A stretch of DNA of 64,000 nucleotides, from NCBI RefSeq assembly GCF_027172205.1, contig NC_070614.1:46688001-46752000 (forward strand). The letters run 5' to 3'. The translations under genes and the position numbers were made by a program. The stretch is from Podarcis raffonei (lineage: Eukaryota > Chordata > Lepidosauria > Squamata > Lacertidae). The notes beneath the pieces are model-generated. The model searched no databases and had not been told where the DNA came from. It saw only the letters and a list, made by a program, of their open reading frames with translations. Shown one piece after another: positions 44,952-54,261 of the stretch (position 1 is the stretch's first letter; every line of letters begins with the position of its first letter).

Positions 44952-45760
44952 CTCTGGGGGAAACTCAGTGGCAGAGAAAGCAAATCAAAGCAAAAAACCT
45001 GCTAAACTGTTGGTGCAGAAATCAAAGAATTACAAAGCATAAACACAGTCAAGGTCTACAGCACATGTGTACTATAAGGATGGAGCACATCTTCACTGTA
45101 CGCACATATACACATACATACTCCCTGCTCTACAACCAACAAGGTCATGCATGGTAGAAGATGCCTACTAGGCACCCTGATGGGAGATTTAACACAATTC
45201 ATATTTGGCACAAAAATAAAATATACTAATCCAGAGTGTTGCTGATCTGTATTAGAAGGTGATGCAGGGAGATTCCTTTTGGACCTCCAATTGGATCTTG
45301 GCTGGATCTTTTACAAGGCCCTGCATATAAGTGGCCTTTCTAACTTTTCTCACTGGCTCAAACAAATAGCTGAGCCTGGTGAGTACTTAGGTTCCCAACC
45401 CCTATAGTTATAGTTATAATTTGTGGGCAGCCATCTAATCTTATTTTGATTTTAATTCGATTTTAAGCTGTATTTCAGTTAACTGCTGAATTTTATGTCT
45501 TAATGTATTATATATTTTGATGTTCGCTGCCCTGAGCCCAGTTCTAGTCAGGGAGGGTGGGATATTAATATTTTTTTTCCATCATCATCTACACAGAGCT
45601 GTGAAAATGCTCAAAAATAGTTATGTGCAATTTTCCATTGACTGCTCTACGCCACCCTCTGGTGTCACACTTTTATAACAAATTGATAACATTTTAACTG
45701 ATCAATGTAGATTAGTTTCTTGAGTGTGAGGAAAAGTCAAGATTCGGATTAAGAACAAAT
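44952..45760. other. Spacer, no D, J or C segment seen
   Basis: A LINE 3' tail fragment at about 45515-45580 (CGCTGCCCTGAGCCCAG). Nothing resembling D or J segments or a constant-region exon. Confidence 0.45.
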
Positions 45761-45768
45761 CATTGTTG

Positions 45769-45882
45769 CATGGGTGGGGAATCTGTGACCCTCCAGATGT
45801 GCATCGTTCCTGACCTATTAGTTGTGGCTGATGGGAGTTTGAGTCTAAAGTCATCTGGAAGACCCCAGATTCCCCATCCATG
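45769..45882. mobile_element. hAT-type MITE
   Basis: 114-bp palindrome with arms CATGGGTGGGGAATCTG / CAGATTCCCCATCCATG and an 8-bp target duplication CATTGTTG (45761-45768, 45883-45890). Older than the 41.9-kb copy, as the arms are less matched. Confidence 0.9.
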
Positions 45883-45917
45883 CATTGTTGTGTTTTGAGT
45901 TCTACTACTTCCTCCCA

Positions 45918-46302
45918 GCGCGGGTGGCGCTGTGGATGGGACGCGGGTGGTGCTGTGGGTAAAACCTCAGTGCCTAGGACTTGCCGATCACATGGTCAGC
46001 GGTTCGAATCCCCGCGGCGGGGTGCGCTCCCGTCATTCGGTCCCAGCGCCTGCCAACCTAGCAGTTCGAAAGCACCCCCGGGTGCAAGTAGATAAATAGG
46101 GACCGCTTACTAGCGGGAAGGTAACCGGCGTTTCCGTGTGCTGCACTGGCTCGCCAGATGCAGCTTCGTCACGCTGGCCACGTGACCCGGAAGTGTCTCC
46201 GGACAGCGCTGGCCCCCGGCCTCTTGAGTGAGATGAGCGCACAACTCTAGAGTCTGTCAAGACTGGCCCGTATGGGCAGGGGTACCTTTACCTTTACTTT
46301 AC
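45918..46302 (+). mobile_element. Sauria-type SINE with doubled head
   Basis: Plus-strand full-length copy with a 13-bp target duplication CTACTTCCTCCCA (45905-45917, 46303-46315). The first about 20 nt of the tRNA-like head (GCGCGGGTGGCGCTGTGG) are repeated directly before the standard start GGGACGCGGGTGGTGCTGTG. Tail ACCTTTACCTTTACTTT. Confidence 0.92.
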
Positions 46303-46650
46303 CTACTTCCTCCCATAGTCATTAGAGGTCCCCAGACTCCAAGCAACACAAAGGACATCTTGTCTATGTTTCCACTTTGTTGATTTGGCTAGGTATCTAT
46401 ATGTGCGGAATGCCTAGTAAGCATATTTTAAAATTATTTGATGTTCAAAAAACAAAGCTCTTATTTTCCATTAAGTTACTTGTGCAACCACATACAGAAA
46501 ACAAACAAACAAACAAACGTGTTCTTTTGCTCTTAGCTGTTTTTCATGCTTTCCAGCTAGAAATTGTGTCCATAGAGTGATTTGATATCCCTACAGTGGA
46601 AATCATCACACAGTGTAGAACTACCTAATTCACACTTTCTGAAACAGTAG

Positions 46651-47014
46651 TAAAGGTAAAGGTAAAGGTACCCCTGCCCGTACGGGCCAGTCTGGACAGA
46701 CTCTAGGGTTGTGCGCCCATCTCACTCAAGAGGCCGGGGGCCAGCGCTGTCCGGAGACACTTCCGGGTCACGTGGCCAGCGTGACATCTCTGCTCTGGCG
46801 AGCCAGAGCCGCACAAGGAAACGCCGTTTACCTTCCCGCTAGTAAGCGGTCCCTATTTATCTACTTGCACCCGGGGGTGCTTTCAAACTGCTAGGTTGGC
46901 AGGCGCTGGGATCGAGCAACGGGAGCGCACCCCGCCGGGGGATTCGAACCGCCGACCTTTCGATCGGCAAGCCCTAGGCGCTGAGGCTTTTACCCACAGC
47001 GCCACCCGCGTCCC
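46651..47014 (-). mobile_element. Sauria-type SINE, full length
   Basis: Minus-strand copy with a 13-bp target duplication TCTGAAACAGTAG (46638-46650, 47015-47027). It forms an inverted pair with the 45.9-kb SINE, about 350 bp apart. Confidence 0.93.
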
Positions 47015-47027
47015 TCTGAAACAGTAG

Positions 47028-47491
47028 TTGAATTAAAACAACTAGCCTTTGAATTTTGCAATGCAGTTCTCCTCTAGTAATTGATTGTATGGAAGCTGCT
47101 CTGGGTAACATTTTGCCTAAAGAGCAGGGTACAAAAGCTTTTAAACTACACATACATGCATAATATGTACAGAAATGCACATATTAATTAAAATAACATT
47201 ACCAATGCATGATAGCACAGAAAACTGTGTTGCAAAGATATGAAGATTAGGCAAAATTGCATTTTAGGAGAAATTTGCACTAAAATGCTGATGAAATTTT
47301 ACCAAAACAACCAAACCTGCCAACTGATGTTGAAATGTAGAGAATTGGACTTTGGATCGGGCAAATGAGAAACTTAAAATGATAGATTTGCCCATCCGTA
47401 TCTGCTGCTGGGTTCTTATTTTTCACTGGTCTTCCATTCCCTACACAACTGCATATGAAACAGTGAACTGACTCTTCTTATAGGCATCCCC
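47028..47491. other. Spacer upstream of V segment 2
   Basis: Old dispersed repeat at about 47270-47390 (ATGCTGATGAAATTTTACC), matching 38.3 and 62.1 kb. No gene. Confidence 0.4.
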
Positions 47492-47499
47492 ATGCAAAT
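47492..47499 (+). promoter_or_regulatory. Octamer ATGCAAAT of V segment 2
   Basis: A perfect ATGCAAAT 106 bp before the leader ATG at 47606, same orientation and nearly the same distance as in V segment 1. Confidence 0.82.
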
Positions 47500-47605
47500 A
47501 ATACTTCCTCGAGTGTACTCCCCCCCCTGCTCAAATACCTTCTGGCACATTGTTCCTCCCAATACATAGCTTTCATCAATTGCTTATGCCCATAAACACA
47601 TTATC

Positions 47606-48373
47606 ATGCAGACTTTATTAACATCCTCTATATTCATAAGCTTGTTGTTTGGTGAGTATTTCTATACGCCAAATAGAATACAGAGATGGCAGAAACAGCA
47701 TGGCACATTTCTTTTGGGGAAATGAGGTGTATAACTTGGTTGCCTTGGTGTTATTCAGAGTAACCTTCTTATGCTTGTCTGTCCCTTTCTACCCAAACAC
47801 CAGAAACTTTCTTTCCTCTCTCCACCATTCTGTTCCTTTATTTGTGGAAATGTAAAATGCAGTCATATTCCAGCCATCAAGATATCGGCAGTCCATCAGA
47901 TAAAGTGTTGGGAAGCTCAAACCAGACTTTGAGCACAATGGCCTTCTACGATTTGACAATGATTCGGACATAATCACTGGGCAAAAGACTTGATTAAAAA
48001 TGTAAATTCTATGTGCACATATTTGATGCCAGTCTGATGATCAAAAATTGCTTCCACCCTTCTGATTCCAGCTACCCAGTCCCAGATTTCCCTGATCCAG
48101 CCTGTTTCAGAAATCAAACGCCCAGAAGAGACCTTGACTCTGACTTGCAAAAGTTCCTCCTCTTTGGATCAGTACTGGATGCAATGGAGTCGGAAAATGG
48201 GGGACCAGGGAATTCAGTGGATTGGAGAGATCAGTCCAGATGGCAAAGCAACAGGTATGCACCAGCCTCTGAGGGGAAGATTTACCATCTCCCGGAATAA
48301 CACACTGAACACTGTTTACTTAGAGATAAGGAAGCTTGTGGTTGAAGACAGTCGTCTCTATTACTGCAGCGCC
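47606..48373 (+). CDS. VH-type variable segment 2, open, with 12-bp RSS
   Basis: Leader exon 47606-47651 is 46 nt, as in segment 1 (MQTLLTSSIFISLLFG), with donor GTGAGT. The V exon starts 48072 after a TTCTGATTCCAG acceptor with matching split-codon phase. FR1 reads TQSQISLIQPVSEIKRPEE and aligns with segment 1; first Cys 48146-48148. CDR1/FR2 DQYWMQWSRKMGDQGIQWIG is divergent (SRKMGD replaces VRQAPG); FR3 shows GRFTISRNN, VEDSRLYYCSA, second Cys 48365-48367. No stop occurs. Family membership as VH is clear from FR1, FR3 and the leader. The FR2 change would alter the classic VH/VL interface and may suit a receptor without a light chain (inference). The following RSS is unusual. Confidence 0.92.
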
Positions 48374-48401
48374 CACAGTGAAATGGAACCATACAGAAAC
48401 C
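48374..48401 (+). other. 12-bp-spacer recombination signal of V segment 2
   Basis: Perfect heptamer CACAGTG (48374-48380), a 12-bp spacer, then nonamer ACAGAAACC (48393-48401; 8 of 9 to consensus). At 23-bp spacing the sequence is AAATTGCTA, not a nonamer. VH segments normally carry 23-bp signals. By the 12/23 rule this segment would pair with a 23-bp partner. Confidence 0.82.
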
Positions 48402-48763
48402 AGAAATTGCTATGTGCCCTCACTCCATCTGCTGGTCAGGTGCTAAGGCTAGAATCTCACACCACTGATCTGGTGGGTGCACATGCATTTGAAAAGGATC
48501 CTGGACCTGTGCAAAAGCCCAGATTCATGCAATCAAAATGTCACAACGCTGCCCTTATCTTTGTGTGGGTAATCACTTGATCCACCCAGCAGAACAGACA
48601 CTTTCCTGTTTTCTGTTTTGTGTTTTGGTCTGCACTTGTCAGACTGCTGGCCTTTAGCAAACTCTTGAACAGAAGAAGGAGCCCAATCCAAATCTTTGTG
48701 TCTTGAGTTCATTGCATGGATGGGTAAATCTTGTATCCCATCTCCCTTTCCTCAGTGTATTCT
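48402..48763. other. Spacer downstream of V segment 2
   Basis: No D, J or constant sequence seen. Confidence 0.4.
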
Positions 48764-48773
48764 CCTGGCTTGG

Positions 48774-49160
48774 GGACATGGGTGGCACTGTGGTCTAAAC
48801 CACTGAGCCTCTTGGGCTTGCCGATCAGAAGGTCAGCGGTTCGAATCTGTGCGACGGGGTGGGCTCCTGTTGCTCAATCCCAGCTCGTGCCAACCTCACA
48901 GTTCGAAAGCAGGCCAGTGCAAGTAAATAAGTAGGTACCGCTGCGGCAGGAAGGTAAACGGTACTTCCATGTGCTCTGGTTTCCGTCATGGTGTCCCATT
49001 GCATCAGAAGCAGTTTGGTCAAGCTGGCCACATGACTTGGAAAGCTGTCTGTGGACAAATGCTGGCTTCTTCAGCCTGAAAAGCGAGCTGAGTGCCGCAA
49101 CCCCATAGTAGCCTTTGACTGGACTTAACCATCCAGGGGTCCTTTACCTTTTACCTTATA
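48774..49160 (+). mobile_element. Older Sauria-type SINE
   Basis: Head GACATGGGTGGCACTGTGG, B-box GGTTCGAATCTG, tail TCCTTTACCTTTTACC. 10-bp target duplication CCTGGCTTGG (48764-48773, 49161-49170). More diverged than the other full-length copies. Confidence 0.9.
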
Positions 49161-49170
49161 CCTGGCTTGG

Positions 49171-51067
49171 TTGCCTCTTCTGTAAGGAGCTGACTGTTCT
49201 CAGTGTTTGGGGGACATTCTGAAAGATTAATTAGCATTATTAATTGGCGTGGGCAATCTCAGATAAAATTTGTAGTACTTAAAAAAACTTTTCTACAACC
49301 TCAGGTAGTCTCTTAATTAGCATTTTTGTAACCAGGGATGCTTTCTTGGTCTGATTAAGCTTATGTTATTTTATTAAATACATATACAAAAAGCTCATGG
49401 CAAAGCTGAAACTGCTGTCTGTTAATCTTTCCTTTTTTTTCATGAGGACAGAAGAGGAACTAGCTCTTCTGTCACTTTTGATGATTTCACTGCAATCCAA
49501 CATAAAATTGATGTGTGGGTTTATGTTTGACAATGCTTTGTAAAAGTGGAGTGAATAATTTCTAATGCTAGTATTTCTAAATTATTTGTGTAAACCTGAC
49601 AGCAAAATAAAATAAAATAAAATAAAATAATAAAATAAAATAAAATAAAAATGTTTCTAACAATTAAAATAGAAGTTGCTTGGTGAAGCTCTACTGCAAG
49701 AACATTCCACAGGACTGGGCCAATGACACTAAGGACTTGGTCTCATGGTGATGTCAACTGAGGCTCACCATCTCAGGGGACAACCAGCAATCCTTGAACA
49801 TATAATCTCAGCTAAATTTTCATCTTATGCATAAAAACATAACAAAGCATTCTTGCTGCTTGATGAGTTGCCCTTGTTTCTTTTTTAAAAACTTTCTGAC
49901 TCTTTAATTAGTGTTCTTAATTAGCACGGGGAAAACTATTAAAATCTTGGATGACTTTTTTCTTGCAATCCCATGTGGCATTGATGAAAAGTTCACAAGT
50001 AGAGATGGGAGCAGGAGAATTCATAAGAATGATGTTTTACATTAGGACTATTACAGTGACATACTCATTTGTCATTATGCTTCTTCTTTTAACATTCACG
50101 TCAATGTATCTGTGTGTGTGCGCGTACATGTGCGTGTATTCTCATCTAGATTTGGGCAAATGCTTGCAGACGAAAAGAATGTGTGGAACATGATGCTGTC
50201 CCCCTTGTTCTTGAATTTACCTTTACAAGTTCATGGGAAAACAGTGCTCACTGGATTCCATAGGACATAAGACAGGAAGACCAACACTAGGTGGAGCCAC
50301 ATCTAACTAATTCTAGTTTTGTTCTCATCCTGGTCTGTGCTGAGTTTTTATAAGAGCAACACTGAGACAAATGAGGAGGAATTTGAAAGGCAGTGTCACC
50401 CTCTGGACTGGATGTAAGTAAGACATCATGAGGGGGGATTGCAGAGGGCAGACTGAGGTTGGTAGGGCACTGCCCCATTTTTCCTAATGAACCACCCTCC
50501 CCCAATGCAGAAAAGACACAGTCCAAACTGAGTTTCATTTAAACTGCTCCTATTCAAGTACATGGAAAAACATTGTTCTGGGATACATATATTGATATGC
50601 AATGAATAAAGTTTACAGGGTAGAAATATTGAGGAAATGGATGGAAGTGGAACAAAAACAAAGTAATACTAATAACACAACGAATAAAAGAAGATTAAGG
50701 GAAGGAGGTCAAACATGGGTGGAGGGAAGTCCATATTTTTATGTATTTTTTGGTGTGTGCTTTTTCTTTTTTTTTCCTTTTGTTATTTTTCTTTTTTTCT
50801 TGTGATATTGTTTGGTTTTTGTTGCTGCAATTCAATAAAGTTAAATAAAAACTAAACAATAAACTGCTCCTGTTCATTCTGAGCTGTTACCTAATTGCTT
50901 TTATTGCAAAAAAGGAACAATATTCATACAGCGTAACTGAACGTAGCACCTATTTGTATATTCAGCCATGGGTTAACCAAAGCATATTGTTATAGACATG
51001 TTTGCTGGTGTGGTGATGAGCAGTTTTTATTAAATTTATTGTTCTTTTAAAGGAAGGAAGGAAGGAA
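49171..51067. other. Upstream flank of the 51-kb OR, duplicated
   Basis: 49410-49590 matches 52480-52640 (CATGAGGACAGAAGAGGAAC versus CATGAAGAAAGAAGAGGAAA). 49890-50250 matches 59065-59310 upstream of the 62.6-kb OR (TTAATTAGTGTTCTTAATT). (AAAAT)n at 49602-49651. 50557-50862 is a LINE 3' end with AATAAAG and a target duplication AAACTGCTCCTATTCA / AAACTGCTCCTGTTCA. Confidence 0.6.
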
Positions 51068-52102
51068 ATGGAAGAAGGAAATGTTACATCAATCACTGAA
51101 TTCATTCTTCTGGGATTCCCTGAACTCCATGACATGAGGATGGCCTTTGTTGGCATTGTCCTTCTGATGTACCTTCTCTCCATTTCAGGCAACTGCCTCA
51201 TCATTACCGTGGTCTTCATAGAACCCAAGCTCCATACACCTATGTATTTCTTCCTCAGCAATTTTTCCTTGGCTGAGCTCTGCAGTAGCACAACTGTGAT
51301 TCCGAAGATGCTAACCAACATGGTCTTGGACCAAAACACCATTTGCTACATGTGTTGCATGACTCAGACTTTTATGGTCTTCTCGATGGGAGCCATTCAG
51401 TTCATTAACCTCACCGTCATGTCCTTTGACCGCTACACAGCCATCTGCCAACCTTTTAAGTACAATATCAAGATGACTAACACACTCTCCTTCCACCTAT
51501 CGTTGATGGCTTGGGTTGTAGGGTTTACAGTTATATTTTTTCAACTCATAGTTGTGTGGACCTCTTACCCATTCTGTGGTAATGTCATCGATCACTTCTT
51601 TTGCGATATTGGACCTGTTTTGAAATTGGCTTGTGCTGATACAACTGTGTGGGAGCTTGCGAGTTTGTTTTATAGTGTCGTTATTATGTGTGGCTCATTT
51701 TTCTTCTCAGTGGGCTCTTATGCATGCATTCTGAAGACCATTGTTCAGATTCCATCTGTCACCGGGCGGTCCAAGGCATTTTCCACTTGTTCCTCTCATC
51801 TCACTATTGTGGGCATCTTCTATGGGGCAGCGTTTTTCATGTACCTGAGGCCTTCAACCCAAGGTGACACCCGAATCAACAAAGTCATATTCATGGTGAT
51901 CTGTGTTGTTTTGCCAACCCTAAGCCCTTTCATCTTCACAATACGAAACAATGACTTCAAAACTGCTGCGAAAAAAGCAATGGGCAGAATTTGCCAGCTG
52001 CCTTCCTCTGTGGTCATGAGATTGCTCAAGCAGTGTTCCTTGCAAAGCACATTCAGCAAATTCTTTAATGAGCATAATCAGAAGACTCTGGAGTGTCACT
52101 GA
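51068..52102 (+). CDS. Olfactory receptor with long tail and altered TM7, 344 aa
   Basis: First plus-strand OR. Start MEEGNVTSITEF has an NVT sequon; a pyrimidine-rich stretch ending TTTTAAAG lies about 15 nt upstream and could be a 5' UTR splice acceptor. Motifs are SGNCLIIT (TM1), [61 protein letters not shown] and MYLRPSTQ. TM7 reads LSPFIFTIRN where ORs have NPFIY: the N is S and the Y is F. The tail is about 35 residues longer than usual. It shares these oddities with the 62.6-kb gene, so they predate their duplication. Open throughout. Confidence 0.95.
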   Translation: MEEGNVTSITEFILLGFPELHDMRMAFVGIVLLMYLLSISGNCLIITVVFIEPKLHTPMYFFLSNFSLAELCSSTTVIPKMLTNMVLDQNTICYMCCMTQTFMVFSMGAIQFINLTVMSFDRYTAICQPFKYNIKMTNTLSFHLSLMAWVVGFTVIFFQLIVVWTSYPFCGNVIDHFFCDIGPVLKLACADTTVWELASLFYSVVIMCGSFFFSVGSYACILKTIVQIPSVTGRSKAFSTCSSHLTIVGIFYGAAFFMYLRPSTQGDTRINKVIFMVICVVLPTLSPFIFTIRNNDFKTAAKKAMGRICQLPSSVVMRLLKQCSLQSTFSKFFNEHNQKTLECH

Positions 52103-54261
52103 GATCAGGGGTATATTGTCAGCTATTTCTTAGAACTTTTTTAAAAAAACAGAAGGGAAAATGTGATAATACTTAGGGTGCTCATTTGGTAGATATAATT
52201 CAGGTTCTCCCTGTTGGTGCAAATAACATTTGCTCAGTGTAGGCACATTTAAATTAATGGACCTAGCAGTCATGTCCATTAATGTCAATGGGTCTACTTT
52301 GAGTAGTAGTCAGTTGAATACCACCCATACTCTCCTTCTTTCTAAAGTTGCAAAAATCATTTGTTTATCATTTGTTTCCAGGAATGGAATGGGGTGGAAT
52401 TCAAAGAGCTCTGTTACATGATTCCATCTGGCTCTTCCATTCTTAAAAATATACGAATCAACTCAAAGCAGATACTGCTGCTTGTTGGTCCTTCTCTCTA
52501 TTTTTCATGAAGAAAGAAGAGGAAAAGAATCTTATGTCGCTTGCTATTATTTCACTGTGGTTCTGTGTACAAGCGATTATTTGGTTTATTTCTGACAATT
52601 TAATGACTTCTAATATTAGTGTTCAAGATCAGTTCAGACTTTTGATTGGTATAGTTTCAGGAATGGAGATTCGTAGCTTAAAGAGAAAGCTGTCTCATTT
52701 AAATCCTATAAAGTCTTTTGAATACTTTCATTAGTATCAAATTACCCTTGAAGACTCTCAGTCTCTGAGATTGATCCAATTTTATTTTTCTGCTGCTATT
52801 GATGCTGTTTATGCTGTTGGTTCTGGAGTTAAACTCTGACAATGTGTGCACGTTCCACAATAAAAGCAAGTGTACAAAATGAGCTGCTAACAGAAATAAT
52901 AATTAAGAGAAGGACTAGAGAAATAAATTAATTTTACTACAGGAAGCAGCGGCCTTAGAATGTCTCTCTCCAGAAATAAGCTGATGTTACTCAAGGAGGA
53001 ACATCATACTTAAAACCTAATATTTATAATGCTGGTTCTAGTGTACTTTGTCTTTTTCCTTAACCACTTCTATAGCATTTAGATCTTAGTATTTTTCTTT
53101 TTAGGATTTCTGCCTTGATTTCTGCCTTAATACATTTTGTCATATGCTTTAAATATATTTTGACACCTAGGGCCTTGCATATGAATCTATATTATCATTC
53201 ATTGACCCACATAGACAACTATTGTTGACTCTGACAAGATAAAGGTCTTTTGCAATCCTACTTCCAAAAATCATTATTTAAAGTATAGGAAAAGACTGGT
53301 TGGACCACAGCACAGGTCCATTAAGTTCAGCATCTTGTAGCCCATGGTATCCAGCCAGGTGCTTTTGGGAAGCCCACCATCTAAGACATGAAAACTAGTA
53401 GCCCTCTAATATTTTCAGACAGGCTACTTTCAATGGTCTGTGCTCTGGTAGCATAGTAACATTACATTACTGTTGTTGGGCTGTCTTTCAATATAGTTCA
53501 GAAGCCACAGCTATTGCAGAATTCAGTGGGCAGGTTGCTCACCAGGGAAAGAAGATCTGAGCATGTAACTCCCGTTCTGATGAAAATGTTTAACAATTAG
53601 TTTTGGGAATCAATTCAAATTGCTTCAGCTGTTGTTTAATTATTTTTATTGAGTTTCATAATAGAGTACAAATGAATACAAAAATACAAACACATACATA
53701 CCAAATGCAGATTATAACCTTAAGCCTTGCAGGATGACCCTCCCCTCTTCTCCCCCCCCCCAAGTCAATCGCTTTGTATAACTATTTCTCTGGTTGTTTC
53801 TGACCTCCTTATTTTCTCCTCAGAAAAAGCCAAAAGAATTTTATCTATAAAGAACGCGCACACACACACAAACAAACACAAACAAACAAACAAACAAACA
53901 AACACACATATGTTGTCTGATCTTTAACCACAATACGCTCTAGTATAAAATAATAATACTGTTTTAATACATAAATAAATTACAATTATTATGAGGGGTT
54001 GATTGTATTTTTATATTTTCCCGTCTATTAAATATCTACTGTTCTACACAGCATTGGTTTGAAATGCTGTGTTTTTTTGGGGGGGAGGGGAGCCCTTCTT
54101 TCAGTCCAACCACCCTCACAGACACATTTGTAAAGGATGAAGGAAAGGACCTTCTTAGTGGCTGCCCTCAGACTCTGAAGCTCCCCACTTATAGAAACTA
54201 GACTGGCTCCCTCCTTGCTGTCCTTCTTGTTCCAAGAGGCCTTTGGGAAATGACTGCTTTT
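52103..54261. other. Intergenic with LINE fragments and simple repeats
   Basis: 52480-52640 is the start of the second copy of the OR flank. An old LINE/SINE fragment lies at about 53290-53460. An L1 3'-UTR-like fragment (minus strand) lies at 53640-53830. (CA)/(AACA)n at 53855-53908. No gene. Confidence 0.5.

Noticed and set aside
44932-44972. A normal 23-bp RSS for V segment 1
   Set aside because: Sequence at the 23-bp position is AACTCAGTG or CTCAGTGGC, neither nonamer-like.
48374-48412. Reading V segment 2's signal as a 23-bp RSS
   Set aside because: At 23-bp spacing the candidate nonamer is AAATTGCTA, far from consensus. At 12 bp it is ACAGAAACC.
44952-51067. D, J or constant exons near the V segments
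   Set aside because: Looked for WGxG J motifs next to a 12/23 signal and for Ig constant-domain exons; none seen in this window.
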